A stretch of DNA of 64,000 bases. It comes from Epiperipatus broadwayi. Taxonomy: Eukaryota > Onychophora > Udeonychophora > Euonychophora > Peripatidae. Of the stretch, positions 21,170 to 33,604 are shown piece by piece. Each line of letters starts with the position of its first letter. The stretch's first letter is position 1. The stretch spans positions 2,672,001 through 2,736,000 of the forward strand of contig JAQFVV010006221.1 of the NCBI GenBank assembly GCA_028023455.1, written 5' to 3'. The notes beneath the pieces were generated by a model. The model searched no databases. It had not been told where the DNA came from and saw nothing but the letters and a program-made list of their open reading frames with translations. The position numbers were made by a program, and so were the translations under genes.

Positions 21170-21885
21170 ACAAATAAAACGACCATTAATTAAAAACCAT
21201 TGTAATAACAAGAAAAATAAAAAATATAACAGTAATTAATTATTATAGATATTTGCCAAGGAATTGCTTGAAGTTGATTATAAGATTGAACAGATTAACA
21301 ATATATTATGTCAGTTTAAAAGAGTTAAATATTGATAATAAAAAAAAGAATATTTATTCCATATATTTCAAATGCTCAAGTAAAATTTTTTACTGATATA
21401 TATAAGGATGTGGTAATGTTTCATTCCGCATTACAAATAATGGGAATGAGTTAGTGAATAATTCTAAAAATGTCATAACTGTCAAGTAGAAAAGTTTTTG
21501 TGTATGTGCATTATCATATATAGGCAAATGGAAGTGCAGTATTGAAAAAAGATAAAAAGAGAATAAATTGTTACACAATCATGTGAAAAGTAAAAATAAT
21601 AGTGACTTAATGACTGCTTCAGTTTTCTTTGACCTAGAAATGACATATAAATACAAATCTAATTTTGATATTGAAAGTGTTAAGATTCCATAATAAAAGA
21701 AAAATTAAGAAAATAATTTTAATGAATAGAAATAAAATGAGTATAATTAATAGACAAACTGCTAATGTTAAAATTTGGGATTTGTGGGATTTGAATAGGT
21801 GATGTTTGTTTCCATTATGTTTCTTTGAATTTAATGGCAGTTGAAGAGGGTTAAGGAATTACCAAAAGTACTTCTGCAGATTGAA
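21170..21885. other. AT-rich stretch, no feature recognised
   Basis: I see no supported exon or repeat. Minus-strand frames here are short and lack motifs. Confidence 0.45.
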
Positions 21886-21888
21886 ATA

Positions 21889-22338
21889 CTTTATATCAGG
21901 GTGGCCAACTTTTGTGTTCATAAAATCTACTTCTTATTGTGTTGTGATCAACTTATTGTCAAGGCATAGTCTAAGTGGAAGGAGGTGTGAAATACATACT
22001 TTTATATATCTACCTAGTAAAAAATAACAATTATTTAATGGGCAAAAAAACTCATGTCAGGGGGAATTAAATCAACATGAGTAATTATGAACAATATTTA
22101 TTAATTCAAATTAGCTACAAAAAATCTAGATTAAAAATATTATTTTCAATAATGATACGACTTAGTGGTCTTCACCTATCTAAAATTGAAAAAAAATTAG
22201 AACAAAAACAAAAATAACAAAAAAACTTAAAAATCTTGACTTAATTTGTTTCACTTATTACCAGACAGCTCTTGTCAAATTGGCTTTGTGATTGACTGAT
22301 GGATCACGATCAACTTGTTGGACACCCCTGCTTTATAT
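21889..22338. mobile_element. hAT-like MITE with 8-bp target duplication
   Basis: The element spans 21,897-22,330 (434 bp). It begins CAGGGTGGCCAACTTTTGTG and ends CAACTTGTTGGACACCCCTG, imperfect terminal inverted repeats of the CAGGGGTGTCCAAC type common in hAT elements. The perfect 8-bp duplication CTTTATAT flanks it at 21,889-21,896 and 22,331-22,338. Length 8 is diagnostic of hAT transposition. There is no transposase frame, so it is non-autonomous. Confidence 0.9.
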
Positions 22339-22339
22339 A

Positions 22340-22820
22340 ATAGTTAATTCTCATTTTATTATTTTTAATGTTATATATATATTTACTTTTATATGTTACT
22401 TTATTTATTGGTCTTATGGAATACTTTTTATACTGCTTTGCTTGTTAAAAGAATGCTGAGAAAATTTGGTACTGTTATACCTTATGGCTGTTTATATTTT
22501 ATAAAATATATATTTTCAACTGCATACATTTTATGAAATGCGCATTTTGCTTTCATTTCCCCCAAAAACAAATCTAATAATCACTTTGATGTTTTAGTGG
22601 CACTTCATATGTAAGATATCTCACATATCATATCCAGTTGACAAATGGAAAAGAATTAATTGCTGTCTTGAAGAACATTTAAAAATCTGTCCACCATTTT
22701 TGAATTAGTAGTAATAATTTGTTAATTTTATTATTATAGTATAATAAATTATATTTTACAGATTTATTACTATTATTAGATCTGTTTCCCTTTTTGTTGA
22801 ACAATGAAATTATACATAGA
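22340..22820. other. AT-rich stretch, no feature recognised
   Basis: No coding or repeat signal was found. Confidence 0.45.
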
Positions 22821-22824
22821 AACT

Positions 22825-23130
22825 AAACTCTCCATACAGTAGCGCCACCAGTGCAAGTCAGAGTAATCAATAGATGCAAGAAGGTTTGTGCATAAAATCC
22901 CTATCTAGTGCCCACTCATCCAATATCCCCAGACTAATTTTTAGCTTGGGGTTTCATCAGTGAGGAGCTTTGGATCTGAGAGCACTGCAGCTCCATGCTG
23001 GAAACTAGTCTGGGGACATTGGATGAATAGGCATTAAATAGGGATTTTATGCACAAACCTTCCTGCATCCATTGATTACTCTGGCTTGCACTGGTGGCGC
23101 TACTGTATGGAGAGATTTGCCTCTGTGTAA
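22825..23130. repeat. Family C foldback element
   Basis: Two arms of about 150 bp: the left begins ACTCTCCATACAGTAGCGCC and the right ends GCGCTACTGTATGGAGAG. Between lie ATCCCTATCTAGTGCC and its complement, and the CAGTGAGGAGCTTTGGATC centre. The terminal CCACTAAACATCACATGATC words of longer copies are represented only by a CATGATCA-type remnant at about 23,156. Confidence 0.85.
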
Positions 23131-23699
23131 ACAGCTTGTGTAAGCATAAGAAATAATGATCATGTAATGAAATTCTATATTATATTATTGGTTTGTATTT
23201 TTTATTTTTTTGTGAAAATGTTTTTTTATTTCTATTACATAATAATTCAAATTGAAACAAAATATAAATACATAAATAAAATATATAACCTGTTTGAATA
23301 GTAGCCAATATTTATCACAAAGAGTTCTTCAATCTTTAAATCACTTTTTCTTTTAAGTTCATAAATTCACAAAGTGAATAAATGAAATGATGATATTTTT
23401 GTTTATAATTTTTAATAGTCAACTGTTATTATTGTTTTTTAAATATATTTTTTTCTCTATTCTCTTCAAAAATAATAGACAGGCTTTATTATATACATCA
23501 TTTTTATTTGTTTAGTATATTTGTTTCAGAATACTTATACATTTGCTTTTAATAAATAATTTTCAGTGCTAAATACTTAGATGTAATGTTTTTGAGATTA
23601 ACTTATTGCAACTGTTTATTTTATATATAATTGAATAGCCCTCTAGTGTCAGAAAATGACAATAGATTTTCATAATTAAAAAGATATCTCTTTAACTTT

Positions 23700-24052
23700 G
23701 TTCTCCTTCATATATCAGGAGGATTGTCTACAATGCTTTTTCTAGAGGTATGAATTTATTTAATCAATCAGAAATTTATTGCTAAATGTTTTTACATCTG
23801 ATTGACATATATATCTGAAAAGTATCAAAATATATCTAAATATTTAGCACTGTAAATTATTATTTATTACATAATATTAAATTTTAAATCATCATCGGTA
23901 AGATTAAAACTGAAAATAATTTCATACTTGCTAGATATATATGTCAATCAGGCATAAAAGCATAAAACTATAAAATTCTGATTAAATAAATTTATGCCTT
24001 TTAGCAAAATCATTCTAGATAATCCTCTTCATACATGAAGGATAAAGTTTGG
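23700..24052. repeat. Foldback element (family J), 350 bp
   Basis: The left arm CCTTCATATATCAGGAGGAT ... TCTGATTGACATATATATCT faces the right arm AGATATATATGTCAATCAGG ... AATCCTCTTCATACATGAAG. About 130-bp arms with an AT-rich centre. No other copy was seen in the window and no coding capacity. Confidence 0.8.
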
Positions 24053-24059
24053 GAAACAA

Positions 24060-24540
24060 GAGTACCAAACTCTTCATACAGAACAGTCACAAAGTGCAAG
24101 CTTTCATAATCAATAGATGCAGCAACATTTGTGCATAAATCCCTATATTGTGTCCATTCACCCAACATCCACAGACTAGTTTCTAAATTGAGTCTTTCAT
24201 CAATATGGAGACTTGATTTGAGAGCACTGCACCTAGATCTTAGGATCTAATGCAACCCTCCAGCAGCCACTTTTTACCTATTTGATTACCTATTTGGGTG
24301 TCTACTTTATAATTAACCAAATAGGTAAAATGTGGCTGCTGGAGCATTGCATTATATCCTAAGATCTAGGTGCAGTGCTTTCAAATCCAAGGCTCTTCAC
24401 TGATGAAAGTGACAAACTAGAAACTAGTCTGGGGATATTGGATGAATATGCACAAGATAGAGATTTTATTCATAAACCTTTCTGCATCCATTAATTATGA
24501 ATGCTTGCACTTGGTGGGACTACTGTATGGGGAATTTGTT
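24060..24540. repeat. Family C foldback element, longer arms
   Basis: Arms of about 220 bp around a centre near 24,295, where GCAGCCACTTTTTACCTATT faces AAATAGGTAAAATGTGGCTG. The outer words CTCTTCATACAG / CTGTATGGGGAA and TAGTGTCC-type words are more diverged than in the 58 kb copy, so it is an older copy. Confidence 0.8.
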
Positions 24541-24544
24541 ACTC

Positions 24545-25915
24545 TTAGTAACAGTATGTATAAACATATAAAATGGTGATCATGTGACAGTTTGGTAAAT
24601 CTGAGAAATACAAATCCATCCATATTATAAAACTGTATAACTGACTGCTGCAATCAAACTCTGAGGGAAAGAAATATTGGTGCAATGCAATATACATGTT
24701 TCATACCTACTCATTACTATTGCAATGGATATTATGTGATTCTTAATCATGGTTTCACATAATAGCTATTTTACAAAATGTAATGTAATTTTAACTTTAA
24801 AATACATTATCATTTATTGAAGTTGGAGGACTATTCAATTATATTAAAATAAACAGTTGCAATGAGATTTGCTTTTAAATGTAAAATTTGATTGTATTAA
24901 CTATCCCATTATTTCAAGCGATGAACTTGCAGCCTGAAAAACCTAGAAATTTAATTTGCATTTTCCACCCTCTACTGAGAAATTTTGGTAACATTTTTTT
25001 TACAGCTTTAAAATTCATATATATTTTTGTCTTAATATTTTAATTTCAACAAAATCCATAAATCATCAGAATAATTGAAAAATTGGAATTTCAAAGTTTC
25101 TTAAACTCCATGGTGATTGATGCCCATTGAATATTTGGTGATTTCGAACTTTAAGAGATTATCTCAAGAAAATATTATGATGATCTAAAAATCAGACTTT
25201 TTGGAAAGTTTATGATTATTTTGCCATCATAATTGTGTAATAATTATTAGAAATCAAAATATATATTATTACATATTTATTTTCTACAGAAACATTTTAT
25301 AAATATAAAAAAATATATTCTGTGTAATGTTACCATAGAGATTACAATTGCAAGAAATACAACTGTCTAGAAATGTCATCACTAAACAATCTGTTATAAC
25401 ATTTAGGGATATCATAAAAATTACAAATTTTTTTTAAACTTTTAAAGCATACATTGATAGATTTATTATATAGTAAAAATAATTCATTCAGATTTTTAAA
25501 ACAAACATCAAACAAAAAAAGATTTTGTTAATTTTGCAAACTGAATCTGCTACATCTGAAATTTGATGATGTGACAGCAATTTGTTTTGATTAAAATCTA
25601 ATTTTTAAAATAATTCCAAAAGTCAAATGTGATTTTTTAAATTTTATTTAATTTCTAAACAAAAATATCTATCGAATGAGATCAAATTTATTATATTCTG
25701 ATAAATAATAACAGTTTAATATTAAAGTGAAAGTTGAAAGCTTAAATATAGGAAGAACATCTGTCAGAGTACAGGGGAATTAATAATACACAATATATAT
25801 ATAAGCAATACTGAATGAATGAAAAAAGAATGAAATATATTATTCAAGAATCAGGAAGCAAATTTTTATTTTACATAAATAACAAAATCAAATATAAATC
25901 AGGAAATTAAATAAC
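24545..25915. other. AT-rich stretch, no feature recognised
   Basis: I see no exon, RNA gene or repeat shared with other parts of the window. The sequence is A/T-rich with frequent homopolymers. Confidence 0.45.
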
Positions 25916-25959
25916 TTAGACACAGGTATATATAAGCCTGTGTATTTCATCTATTACAT

Positions 25960-26385
25960 ATTAGAGATGTCTGCCTATCCCTTGTCTATGTATTTAATGG
26001 ATTATATCCTGTACATGAGGGGTCAGATTGATCTTTAGGTCAACATGGGTGTGACAACAATCTCAGCCTGAGGGTGGCCTTTGAGTGTTCCATCATCAGA
26101 TTTTCAATTGGATGGATAGTTGAAGAGTTGGAGTGTGGAGTACATTGAAGCCTGTCAATTAAAGTAGGAGGATTTGCTATCTTAATATATATCTGAGCAC
26201 TTATAGCATATATGTGTAGAGATGGTAATCTGGACCAACTGATGATTGCTGGTTTAGCATGAAATATGTATATTGGTGATTATTTATCTTTTCAACATGT
26301 GTTCAGGTGTATCAGTGTTATAAGATAGTGTGGAGAGTGGTGGGTCATGTGAAAGTCTGTGCTCATACCCTGTCTATTAGATTTT
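25960..26385 (+). repeat. Family B single arm
   Basis: One right arm of the 2.6-3.35 kb foldback: GAGGGGTCAGATTGATC, CAACATGGGTGTGACAAC, CATCAGATTTTCAATTGGAT, GAAGAGTTGGAGTGTGGAGT, GGACCAACTGATGATTGCTG, then the tRNA-like end AGGTGTATCAGTGTTATAAG and GTCTGTGCTCATACCC. It shows the arms also exist unpaired, so the palindrome may have arisen by duplication of a single-arm element. Confidence 0.75.
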
Positions 26386-26389
26386 TATG

Positions 26390-27355
26390 GTAGAACTTGT
26401 TTTTGAATAAACGAATGCATGTGTTATTTTATTTATTGTTCTATAAATAAATAAATCAATTCAGATGTGTATCTTGGTGATTTTAAAATTGTGTTTTATA
26501 ATCACAATTTTAGTATTTAAATTTTTTATGTTTAATCAGTTTTTTTTATTAACCATGTTTATAAATAAATATTTTTAAAAATAAAATACTATTAGACTAC
26601 TAAGTAAAACAAAAAAGATAATTCACAGTTGTTGATGATTTGAATTCCTCAATGGAGAATACTCACCAATTTTCTGAATTGAAGCATAGCAATCTAGATT
26701 TCTTTTTCAGATTTTAATTATAAATTATCTAATGTATTTCTTTTTATCTTTGCAAAAATAAGAGTTATTACAAGTTTAAATAAATATTATAAAATGGATT
26801 TCACTAAACTAAATTTTTAAATTCAGATGAACCACTAGGATCAGTTTACATAAATAAATTTGGCAATCTTTATTGAAACTAGAAAAAGGCAGAGCATTTA
26901 AGTAAAAATTTGCACCAAGTGTCTACCCCTGATATAGCTTACATTATACACAAACATAAACAAAGAATTGTTATATGATACTTCCTATTTTAAATGTGAA
27001 TGTATCTCTGACTGTAAATACAAGTTCTTATATGCTAATAACTATAAACTGGTTACAGCTAAATCATTTTTTAAAAAGTAGATATATACATATATAACCA
27101 ATATAACAATCATCTCAAGTAATCAATAATGCAGTTAAGATATAGAGCTATTTTTAGGTAAAAGAATAAAAATATGAAACTTCCTTCATCTGGAAATTGG
27201 CAGATCTAATTAGTAATTCCTTCTTCACTTTTTTATATGTGAAAAACAGGCTGTTGGAAAAGTCTTTGCCATGTATTAAACTAGACTTTTGAATAACATG
27301 ATAAAAGTGGATAGCAATTTTAAGTAATAGTATAAAATCAATATTCTAGCATAAG
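26390..27355. other. AT-rich stretch, no feature recognised
   Basis: I see no exon, RNA gene or repeat that I can support on either strand here. Confidence 0.45.
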
Positions 27356-27359
27356 TCAG

Positions 27360-28445
27360 ATTTTAACATGAATAGACATCATATGATCACCATTTTTAAT
27401 GCTCACATAAGCTATTTACACAGAGGCTAAACTCTCCATACAATAGCACCACTAGTGCAAGCCAGAGTAATCAATGGATGCAAGAAGGTTTGTGCATGAT
27501 ATCCCTATCTAGTGTCTACTCATCCAACATCCCCAGACTAGTTTCCTGCTTGTGGCTTTCATCAGTGAGAAGCCTCGGATCTGAGAGCACTGCACCAAGA
27601 TCTTAGAATCTAATGCAAACCTCCAGCAGCCACCTTTTGCCTTATTATCTAACTATAAAGCTTTCAGTTCAAAATGAAACACAATATTGTTTGCAATTCA
27701 AGCTCATTATCTTTTATGGATCTGAACTCAGTTCAGCATCCATACTTTTTGGTATCTTTGATTCTTTAATAACCACAGTCACTATAATCCTATTTTGCCA
27801 GAATTGGTTTTAAATCACTAAATATCACATGATCAACAGTTCTTATGCTTACACAAGCTGTTTACACAAAGGCTAAACTCTCCATATAGTAGCACTGCCA
27901 GTGCAAGGCAGAGTAATCAATACATGCAAGAAGGCTTGTGCCTAAAATCCCTATCTGGTGATGCTACTGCATGGAGAGTTTAGCCTCGGTGTAAATAGTT
28001 TGGGTAAGCACAAGAAATGGTGATCATGTGATATTTGGTGGCTTAAAATCAATCCTGCTCAATAGGATTATGGTGACTATGGTTATTAAAGAACTAAAGA
28101 CAACAAAAAATATGGATGCTGAACTGAGTTCAGATCAATACAACTATACAAGCTAATGAGCTTGAACTGAAAACATTATTGTGTTTTTCATTTTGGACTC
28201 AAACTTTATAGTTAGCTAATAAGGTAAAAAGTGGCTGATGGAGGTTTGCATTAAATTCTAAGATATAGATGCAGTGCTGTCAGATCCAAGGCACCACAAG
28301 CTGAAAACTATTCTGATGAAAACCACAAGCTGGAACCTATCTGGGAGTATTGGATGAGTAGGCACTAGATAGGGATTTTATGCACAAAGCTTCTTTCATC
28401 CATTGATTACTCTCATTTGCATTGGTAGTGCTACTGTATAAATAA
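27360..28445. repeat. Family C compound foldback (nested copies)
   Basis: A 1.1-kb block made of several family C arms. An outer pair joins ACACAGAGGCTAAACTCTCC (27.42 kb) to a degenerate match near 28.43 kb. An inner palindrome at about 27,820-28,050 has CACTAAATATCACATGATC facing GATCATGTGATATTTGGTG. Between them the sequence that ends other copies (GAACTCAGTTCAGCATCC; complement near 28,110-28,130) also forms a pair. The layout looks like one family C element inserted near the centre of another. Confidence 0.75.
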
Positions 28446-28657
28446 ACATGTTTAGATATATTGCACAATTAACTTAAATATTCATTCTTTCTAACCAAAG
28501 TGTTTTATTCAATCTTCTATATTAATAAATGAAGCACAAGAATAAGCAACTTGCTTTGTCAACTGCTTTGTCCTTGCTAAATTTTAACTTATGCTAGGTT
28601 AAAGAGTATTTTAAAATATTTATTGTATAGTGTTATGGGTTTAATATTGAACATTAC

Positions 28658-28684
28658 ACATACACACACACACACACACACACA
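28658..28684. repeat. CA microsatellite
   Basis: An uninterrupted run of CA dinucleotides of about 10-12 units following ACATACACAC. Confidence 0.9.
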
Positions 28685-28880
28685 AACTCCAACAAAGATC
28701 TATTATAGGTTAATGAGAAAATTCATTTAGCCTTAGGATCACAGTACTAATTGATATTTTTTGGCAACACCAAAGGTTAAATGTTATCTCTGCTTACATG
28801 GATATTATCTCCTCATTTCTAGTCTTTATTATAATAACAACCCATGGAAATATTTAATTCAATATATATATATATTAGAA
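28685..28880 (+). repeat. Family K repeat, copy 1
   Basis: AACTCCAACAAAGATCTATT, TTTAGCCTTAGGATC, TTGGCAACACCAAAGG and CTTTATTATAATAACAACCC recur in the same order at 31,250-31,430. Class unknown. It contains no coding capacity. Confidence 0.6.
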
Positions 28881-28899
28881 TAGAATATGTATAATTATA

Positions 28900-29950
28900 C
28901 TTTAAAAGTATTATTAGAAAAAAATGTAATAAAGATAAACCAAATTTTGTCATAAAAATTTAAAAAAAGTTTTTTTAATTAACAAAGTTAAAAGAGTAAT
29001 TAAATAAACATAGTTACTCAAAAATTAATTGGTTAGGAGTTAATATGACATGCGAAAAACATAATAAAGAGCCAAACTTCAAGAAGCTTTAACTTTATAG
29101 CTTGTCACTCTACTGCTGTAGCAAATTGTTAAGGGGAATCAGTTTTGATTAAACATATTTTGATTGTTTGTGTTAATAAGATATATCTTATTTCTTTTAT
29201 TTTAAAGCAAAAGTGTTTATAAAATAAACAACAAAGAGAATTGCAACTATGTAGGTTTAGAAAATCTGGAAAACAGAAATGGATCAGGGGCAGAAAAATC
29301 ATTAACAATAGTATAAAAAAAAAGATAATTAAAAAAAAGAAGAGCAAGAATCATTGGAATGAAATAAGGTTTCAGACAAAATATTTTTTCTCTTTTTATA
29401 AAGTGAATGATGAGAAAATTTTGTAATAATTTTAAACAAACTCTAAACTAAAGTAAAAAAAAAAGCAAAGCTAATTACTATGTCAAAACAATGATTTCAA
29501 CACAAAAACCAATTCTGATAAATTTCAACACGTTAAAAAAAAAAAAACCTGCAAAATATGACCCAAGAAAGTCTACTTAGAAAAAATAAATCAGATTCTA
29601 GAAAATGTTAAAGAAGTGGATACATATTATCAAGATTATATTTAATTTATATTGATGCATATATAATTATGTATCAATTAAAAAAAAACAATATTAAAGG
29701 ACAAGCTGAATTGATCTTAATATTAAAATCTACCATTAAATCTGTTAGTAATATATATTTGACAGATTTTGTTTTACTTGACAAGCTGTGAAAAAAGTAA
29801 TTGTTCTCTTATCATAAAGAGACTATTTTAATTATTTGCAATATGATGTATATTATTTTATGAAAATAATTTAATAAAAGTTAAAGTAGAATAAATGTTT
29901 GATTTCAAGAGTAACTTAGTGATCTTGTTACATTGAATCTAATATAATAA
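28900..29950. other. A-rich stretch, no feature recognised
   Basis: Poly(A)-rich sequence with chance frames rich in lysine or phenylalanine on opposite strands (29.13-29.43 kb). No support for a gene. Confidence 0.5.
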
Positions 29951-29954
29951 GACT

Positions 29955-30220
29955 ACCAAACTTTCCATGCAGTAGTGCCACCAAGTAAGTACAAGTCTTC
30001 ATAATCAATGGATGCAGAAAAGTTTATGCATAAAATCCCTATCTAGTGCCTACTCATCCAACATCCCCAGACTAGTATTTAGCTTGTGGCTTTTATCAGT
30101 GAGGAGCCTTAAATTTGAAAATACTGCATCTAAATCTTAGGATCTAATGCAACCCTACAGAAGTAATCTTATTAACAGAATGCGTAAGTATATGAAATGA
30201 TGATCATGTAATATTTTGGT
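29955..30220. repeat. Family C, one arm plus terminal part
   Basis: ACTTTCCATGCAGTAGTGCC, CCCTATCTAGTGCCTACTCA, CCCAGACTAGTATTTAGC, then TTAGGATCTAATGCAACCCT joins directly to the other end (GATGATCATGTAATATTTTG). Most of the second arm is deleted. Confidence 0.75.
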
Positions 30221-30469
30221 GGTTTGAATCTAATATACATATTTAAATTTTGGATTATTTATTCTACAATTTGACTAAAGATATTGTTAGGAGGCAAATG
30301 GGAGAGGTAACTAAAACTGTAACATAAACGAATTACACTTACAGAAAAAATGTTTAACATATATGTTATTTTGTATAATCATATATATATATATATGACT
30401 ATTATTCAAATAATACATAATTTCAGTGCAGTTTAAAAGTTAAACTTGCCTATTTGATAGTTTCAAAAC

Positions 30470-31112
30470 ATATTTTTGTGTTTAATGAGGTTCATTAAAA
30501 TTTCTTTGAGTTAATAATCTCACTTTCTTTAGTCAAGTTGCAATCTTTGGTATCTATATCAGCGGTCACCAGCCTTTTTGCACTTAAGAGCACATTCTAT
30601 AATACTCGCCAGGTGGCGGGCACCATTTATTTTTTTAATGTAAATTTATAGTTGGATATTGTTAATAATACACATAATGTACAAAAAAATATTTATTTCA
30701 AAAATAAAATTTTAACATTTGATTACAATAAAATACAATAATTTATATGAAATTTTAAAAATTAAATTTATTTGTATCAGATAAATAATTTTTTTATCAT
30801 TTTCGGATAGTGACGGGCACACATAAAATGGTCTGCGGGCACCATGGTACCCGCAGGCATAGGGTTGGGAACCCCTGATCTATATAAACACATAAGACCA
30901 TAAATAAAGATGGGGTATCTACCCTTATTAAATAAACAAATGGTATTATTTTGACATCAGATCAAGATTGTTGATTGGTATTGTATAGATGTTGACTGCT
31001 TTCATGTATTTATATATATTTAACCATTAGAAACCAGTTAATTACTTAGACAATCCACAATCAACAATCTCAAACTGTTGTCAAGACAAACGCCTTATAA
31101 CAATAAAAGTTG
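30470..31112. repeat. Family G repeat, copy 2 (split by a hAT-like MITE)
   Basis: Flanks of the hAT MITE correspond to copy 1 at 20.9-21.16 kb: GTTGCAATCTTTGG before it, and AAATAAAGATGGGG, then GATTGTTGATTGGTATTG, GATGTTGACTGC after it. The outer part 31,035-31,105 turns round into the reverse complement (AGACAATCCACAATCAACAA), so this copy is also a foldback. Confidence 0.6.
30552..30885. mobile_element. hAT-like MITE with 8-bp target duplication
   Basis: The element is 30,560-30,877 (318 bp), beginning CAGCGGTCACCAGCCTTTTT and ending AGGGTTGGGAACCCCTG, with the 8-bp direct repeat ATCTATAT on both sides (30,552-30,559 and 30,878-30,885). Interior words GGTGGCGGGCACCATTTAT and GCGGGCACCATGGTACCCGC are GC-rich dyads against an A/T background. 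It is non-autonomous, with no transposase frame, and is inserted in family G. Confidence 0.9.
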
Positions 31113-31249
31113 ACAAAACACCATTAATCAAACTAATTGGATTTTTAGATTTGTGAATGTTTTAAATTTTAAGAGGTGTTTTATTTCTTCATTGTAAAGT
31201 CAAATTATTTATTGCTGAAATTTTCTATATACTCTCATTTAATTCAATA

Positions 31250-31440
31250 AAAAACTTCAACAAAGAAGCTTTTATAGGTTAGTGAAAAAACTTGTTTAGT
31301 CTTAGGGGTTGTCAATTGGTAGCAATTGATAGTTTTTGGCAACATCAAAGATTAAAAGTTATCTTTATTTACATGGAAATAATCTCATTTTTATTCTTTA
31401 TTATAATAATAATCGATGGAAATATTTAATTCTATATATA
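31250..31440 (+). repeat. Family K repeat, copy 2
   Basis: Same order of words as 28,685-28,880 (TTCAACAAAGAAGC, TTTAGTCTTAGGGG, TTGGCAACATCAAAG, ACATGGAAATAATCTC, CTTTATTATAATAATAATC). Confidence 0.6.
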
Positions 31441-31884
31441 TTGATTATACAAAATAACAGAGATATATGTGTATTTGTATTATAATGATGTCAGCCCATC
31501 ATTTTCACAAAAACTGGTCATATTCTATAAGAGAGAAAGTTACACAATCTTTGAGAAGTGTTCACAAAAATATGAAACCATTTCTAAATTTTCTGAGATG
31601 TTAATGAACGATATGAATCAATCATTCATTATTCAAAAAGGAATCGATAATGTTTATTAATTAGGGAGACAATGACAGGTGTTTAATATCATTCTTATGA
31701 TTTTTAAGCCAGAGTTAATTGTAAATGCAGTATAAATTAAAAAAAAAAATTATTCAAAAAACTGATATTATAGCCTGGAAATAATGTTTTCCCTATGGCA
31801 AAACTGGTCTTCCAAAATATTTAGTTAACTTATGCAATAGATACCAAGAACTAGTAGTTTTGAAATGAAAAAATCAATAGATGG

Positions 31885-31985
31885 AGATTTGAAGAAGACT
31901 GCCAGGAACAGTCAAAATTGTTATTCTATTAATAAAAATTATTTGCTTAAAGGTGTAAGAAGATTGTGATTATTTAATAAGATAC
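31885..31985 (+). repeat. Family L repeat, copy 1
   Basis: AGATTTGAAGAAGACTGCC, AGGAACAGTCAAAATTG, AATAAAAATTATTTGC and GTGTAAGAAGATTGTGATTA match 63,030-63,125 in order. A five-base stem (GACTG with CAGTC) and an AAAA that follows it resemble part of a hammerhead-ribozyme core, incompletely. It may be the 3' end of a retroelement. Confidence 0.55.
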
Positions 31986-32024
31986 TTTGTAATTTGTGAT
32001 GAATTGTTTTTATAGAATCATATG

Positions 32025-32315
32025 TATGCTAGACCACTAAACATCATATGGTCACCATCTATTATACTAGAACATAATTGTTATTAAACAAACCAAACTC
32101 TCCATACAGTAGTGCCATCCTGTGCCAACCAGAGTAATCAATGAATTCCAGAAAACTTGTGCATAAAATCCTTATATAGTGCCTACTCATCCAATATCTT
32201 CAGACTAGAGTAGGCATTAGATAGGGATTTTATGCACAAGCCTTCTGGCATCCATTGATTATTTTTGTTGGCACAGGGTGGCACTACTGTATGGAGAGTT
32301 TTGCCTTGTTTAATG
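32025..32315. repeat. Family C foldback, compact copy
   Basis: Arms: ACTCTCCATACAGTAGTGCC ... TAGTGCCTACTCATCCAATA facing TAGGCATTAGATAGGGATTT ... GGCACTACTGTATGGAGAG, with almost no loop at 32,205. The left flank retains the terminal word CACTAAACATCATATGGTCA. The inner third of the normal arm (GATGAAGGCCAC region) is missing. Confidence 0.85.
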
Positions 32316-32319
32316 TATG

Positions 32320-33345
32320 CTAGACATGATTTTTTTTTTGTTGTGAATGTGTCTTTGATTATAATCCTTCACATTATCTATATATAATCAACATAATTTA
32401 TTCAATTTTTATTTTCTCCCATATTTATATTCATTATCCCCAAGTCTCATAAACATAGTTTGGTTCTTGATTCTTCGAACCAGCATTTCTTACACATGTC
32501 TAACATCATTTCATATAAACCTGATGCCATTTTTTTTGTCAGAGTAGATATTTATTCTTAATGAAGTCTTAGGGTTTTATACATAAAAAATAAAAAATGA
32601 GCTATTTTCATTTCTATGCTACAAAATGCGCGGGGGGGGGGGGCATAATGCTAATAAGGCAAAAGATTCCGCAAATTCGTTCAATTTCTCATTACTAATA
32701 TGGTAGATCAAATAACATTATCAGCAATCTTAACTTTCATGAATTAATTAATATTAAATAATAAAAAGAACACGAATATCCATGAAATTATCGACACACA
32801 CATTATTGTTTATTCTGTTAACAAAGAAAGTTAACATTAAAGAAATAGGAAGTTAAATTTTAAAACATAAAGATAATTATTTAAAAGAGTTCAAAATAAA
32901 AATTAACAGACTGTGATGAAATGCTTAATATTAATGCGAATATGTTCCAAGCTAATTCTTTTCTTTTTATATAATAATTATATTTGCAGTTATTTATTTT
33001 ACTTCATTTCTCAATATCTGAAAGCATTTAAATGAAATAAAATAAAAACAATATTTCACATCAAACAGAATATAAATGTTTTTTCAGTTGTTATAAATAA
33101 AAAGTGCGCCCTAAGCATTATTCACATCTATTATATTTTATATACAAGACTACAAAAGTATTAATTTTTAAAAAATGTTAACCGTAGAATAAAAATTATT
33201 ATAACATACGCAATTATATGTACTAACACATTATTTTATTTTTTCAGGTTTCCTGGGTAAATCAAAAATAACATGGGAATTATTATAAAGTATGTCCTTA
33301 AGCTTATTAGCATGACTTATAAACAAAAGTCGAGATTTTGGTGGG
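32320..33345. other. AT-rich stretch with a 12-base G run
   Basis: I see no exon or repeat family. A 12-base G tract follows GCGC at 32,632-32,643. A T-rich tract ending in CAG at 33,247 resembles an acceptor but no supported exon follows it. Confidence 0.4.
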
Positions 33346-33349
33346 AAAA

Positions 33350-33600
33350 AGTGTTTTATCTCTCCTTACTTTCAATTGATGGTCTAGTTCAGATTTCATC
33401 TTATCTTGATTGGATTGAGCATCTATACCTCCCGACCACCGAGCATCATCACCCATTGGCCTGTTTCTGCTATTGGATATATCTTATTTATTCATATATT
33501 TATAGGTTTGTAATGATGAATGCTTAATACAGTCAAGATAAGACGGAATCTGGTCTAATCCTTAGTTGAAAGTAAGGTGAGATATAACAAAGTGCACTAT
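33350..33600. repeat. MITE-like element with about 70-bp inverted termini
   Basis: The left end ATCTCTCCTTACTTTCAATT ... CATCTTATCTTGATTGGATT pairs with the right end CAGTCAAGATAAGACGG ... AGTTGAAAGTAAGGTGAGAT. The loop of about 100 bp contains a less AT-rich segment (TACCTCCCGACCACCGAGC). The 84-codon frame across it is the element and not a gene. Confidence 0.8.
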
Positions 33601-33604
33601 AAAA

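Noticed and set aside
29129-29426. Opposing F/L-rich and K-rich frames
   Set aside because: Low-complexity A/T sequence. Both strands are open because the stretch lacks T-A-A/T-A-G by chance.
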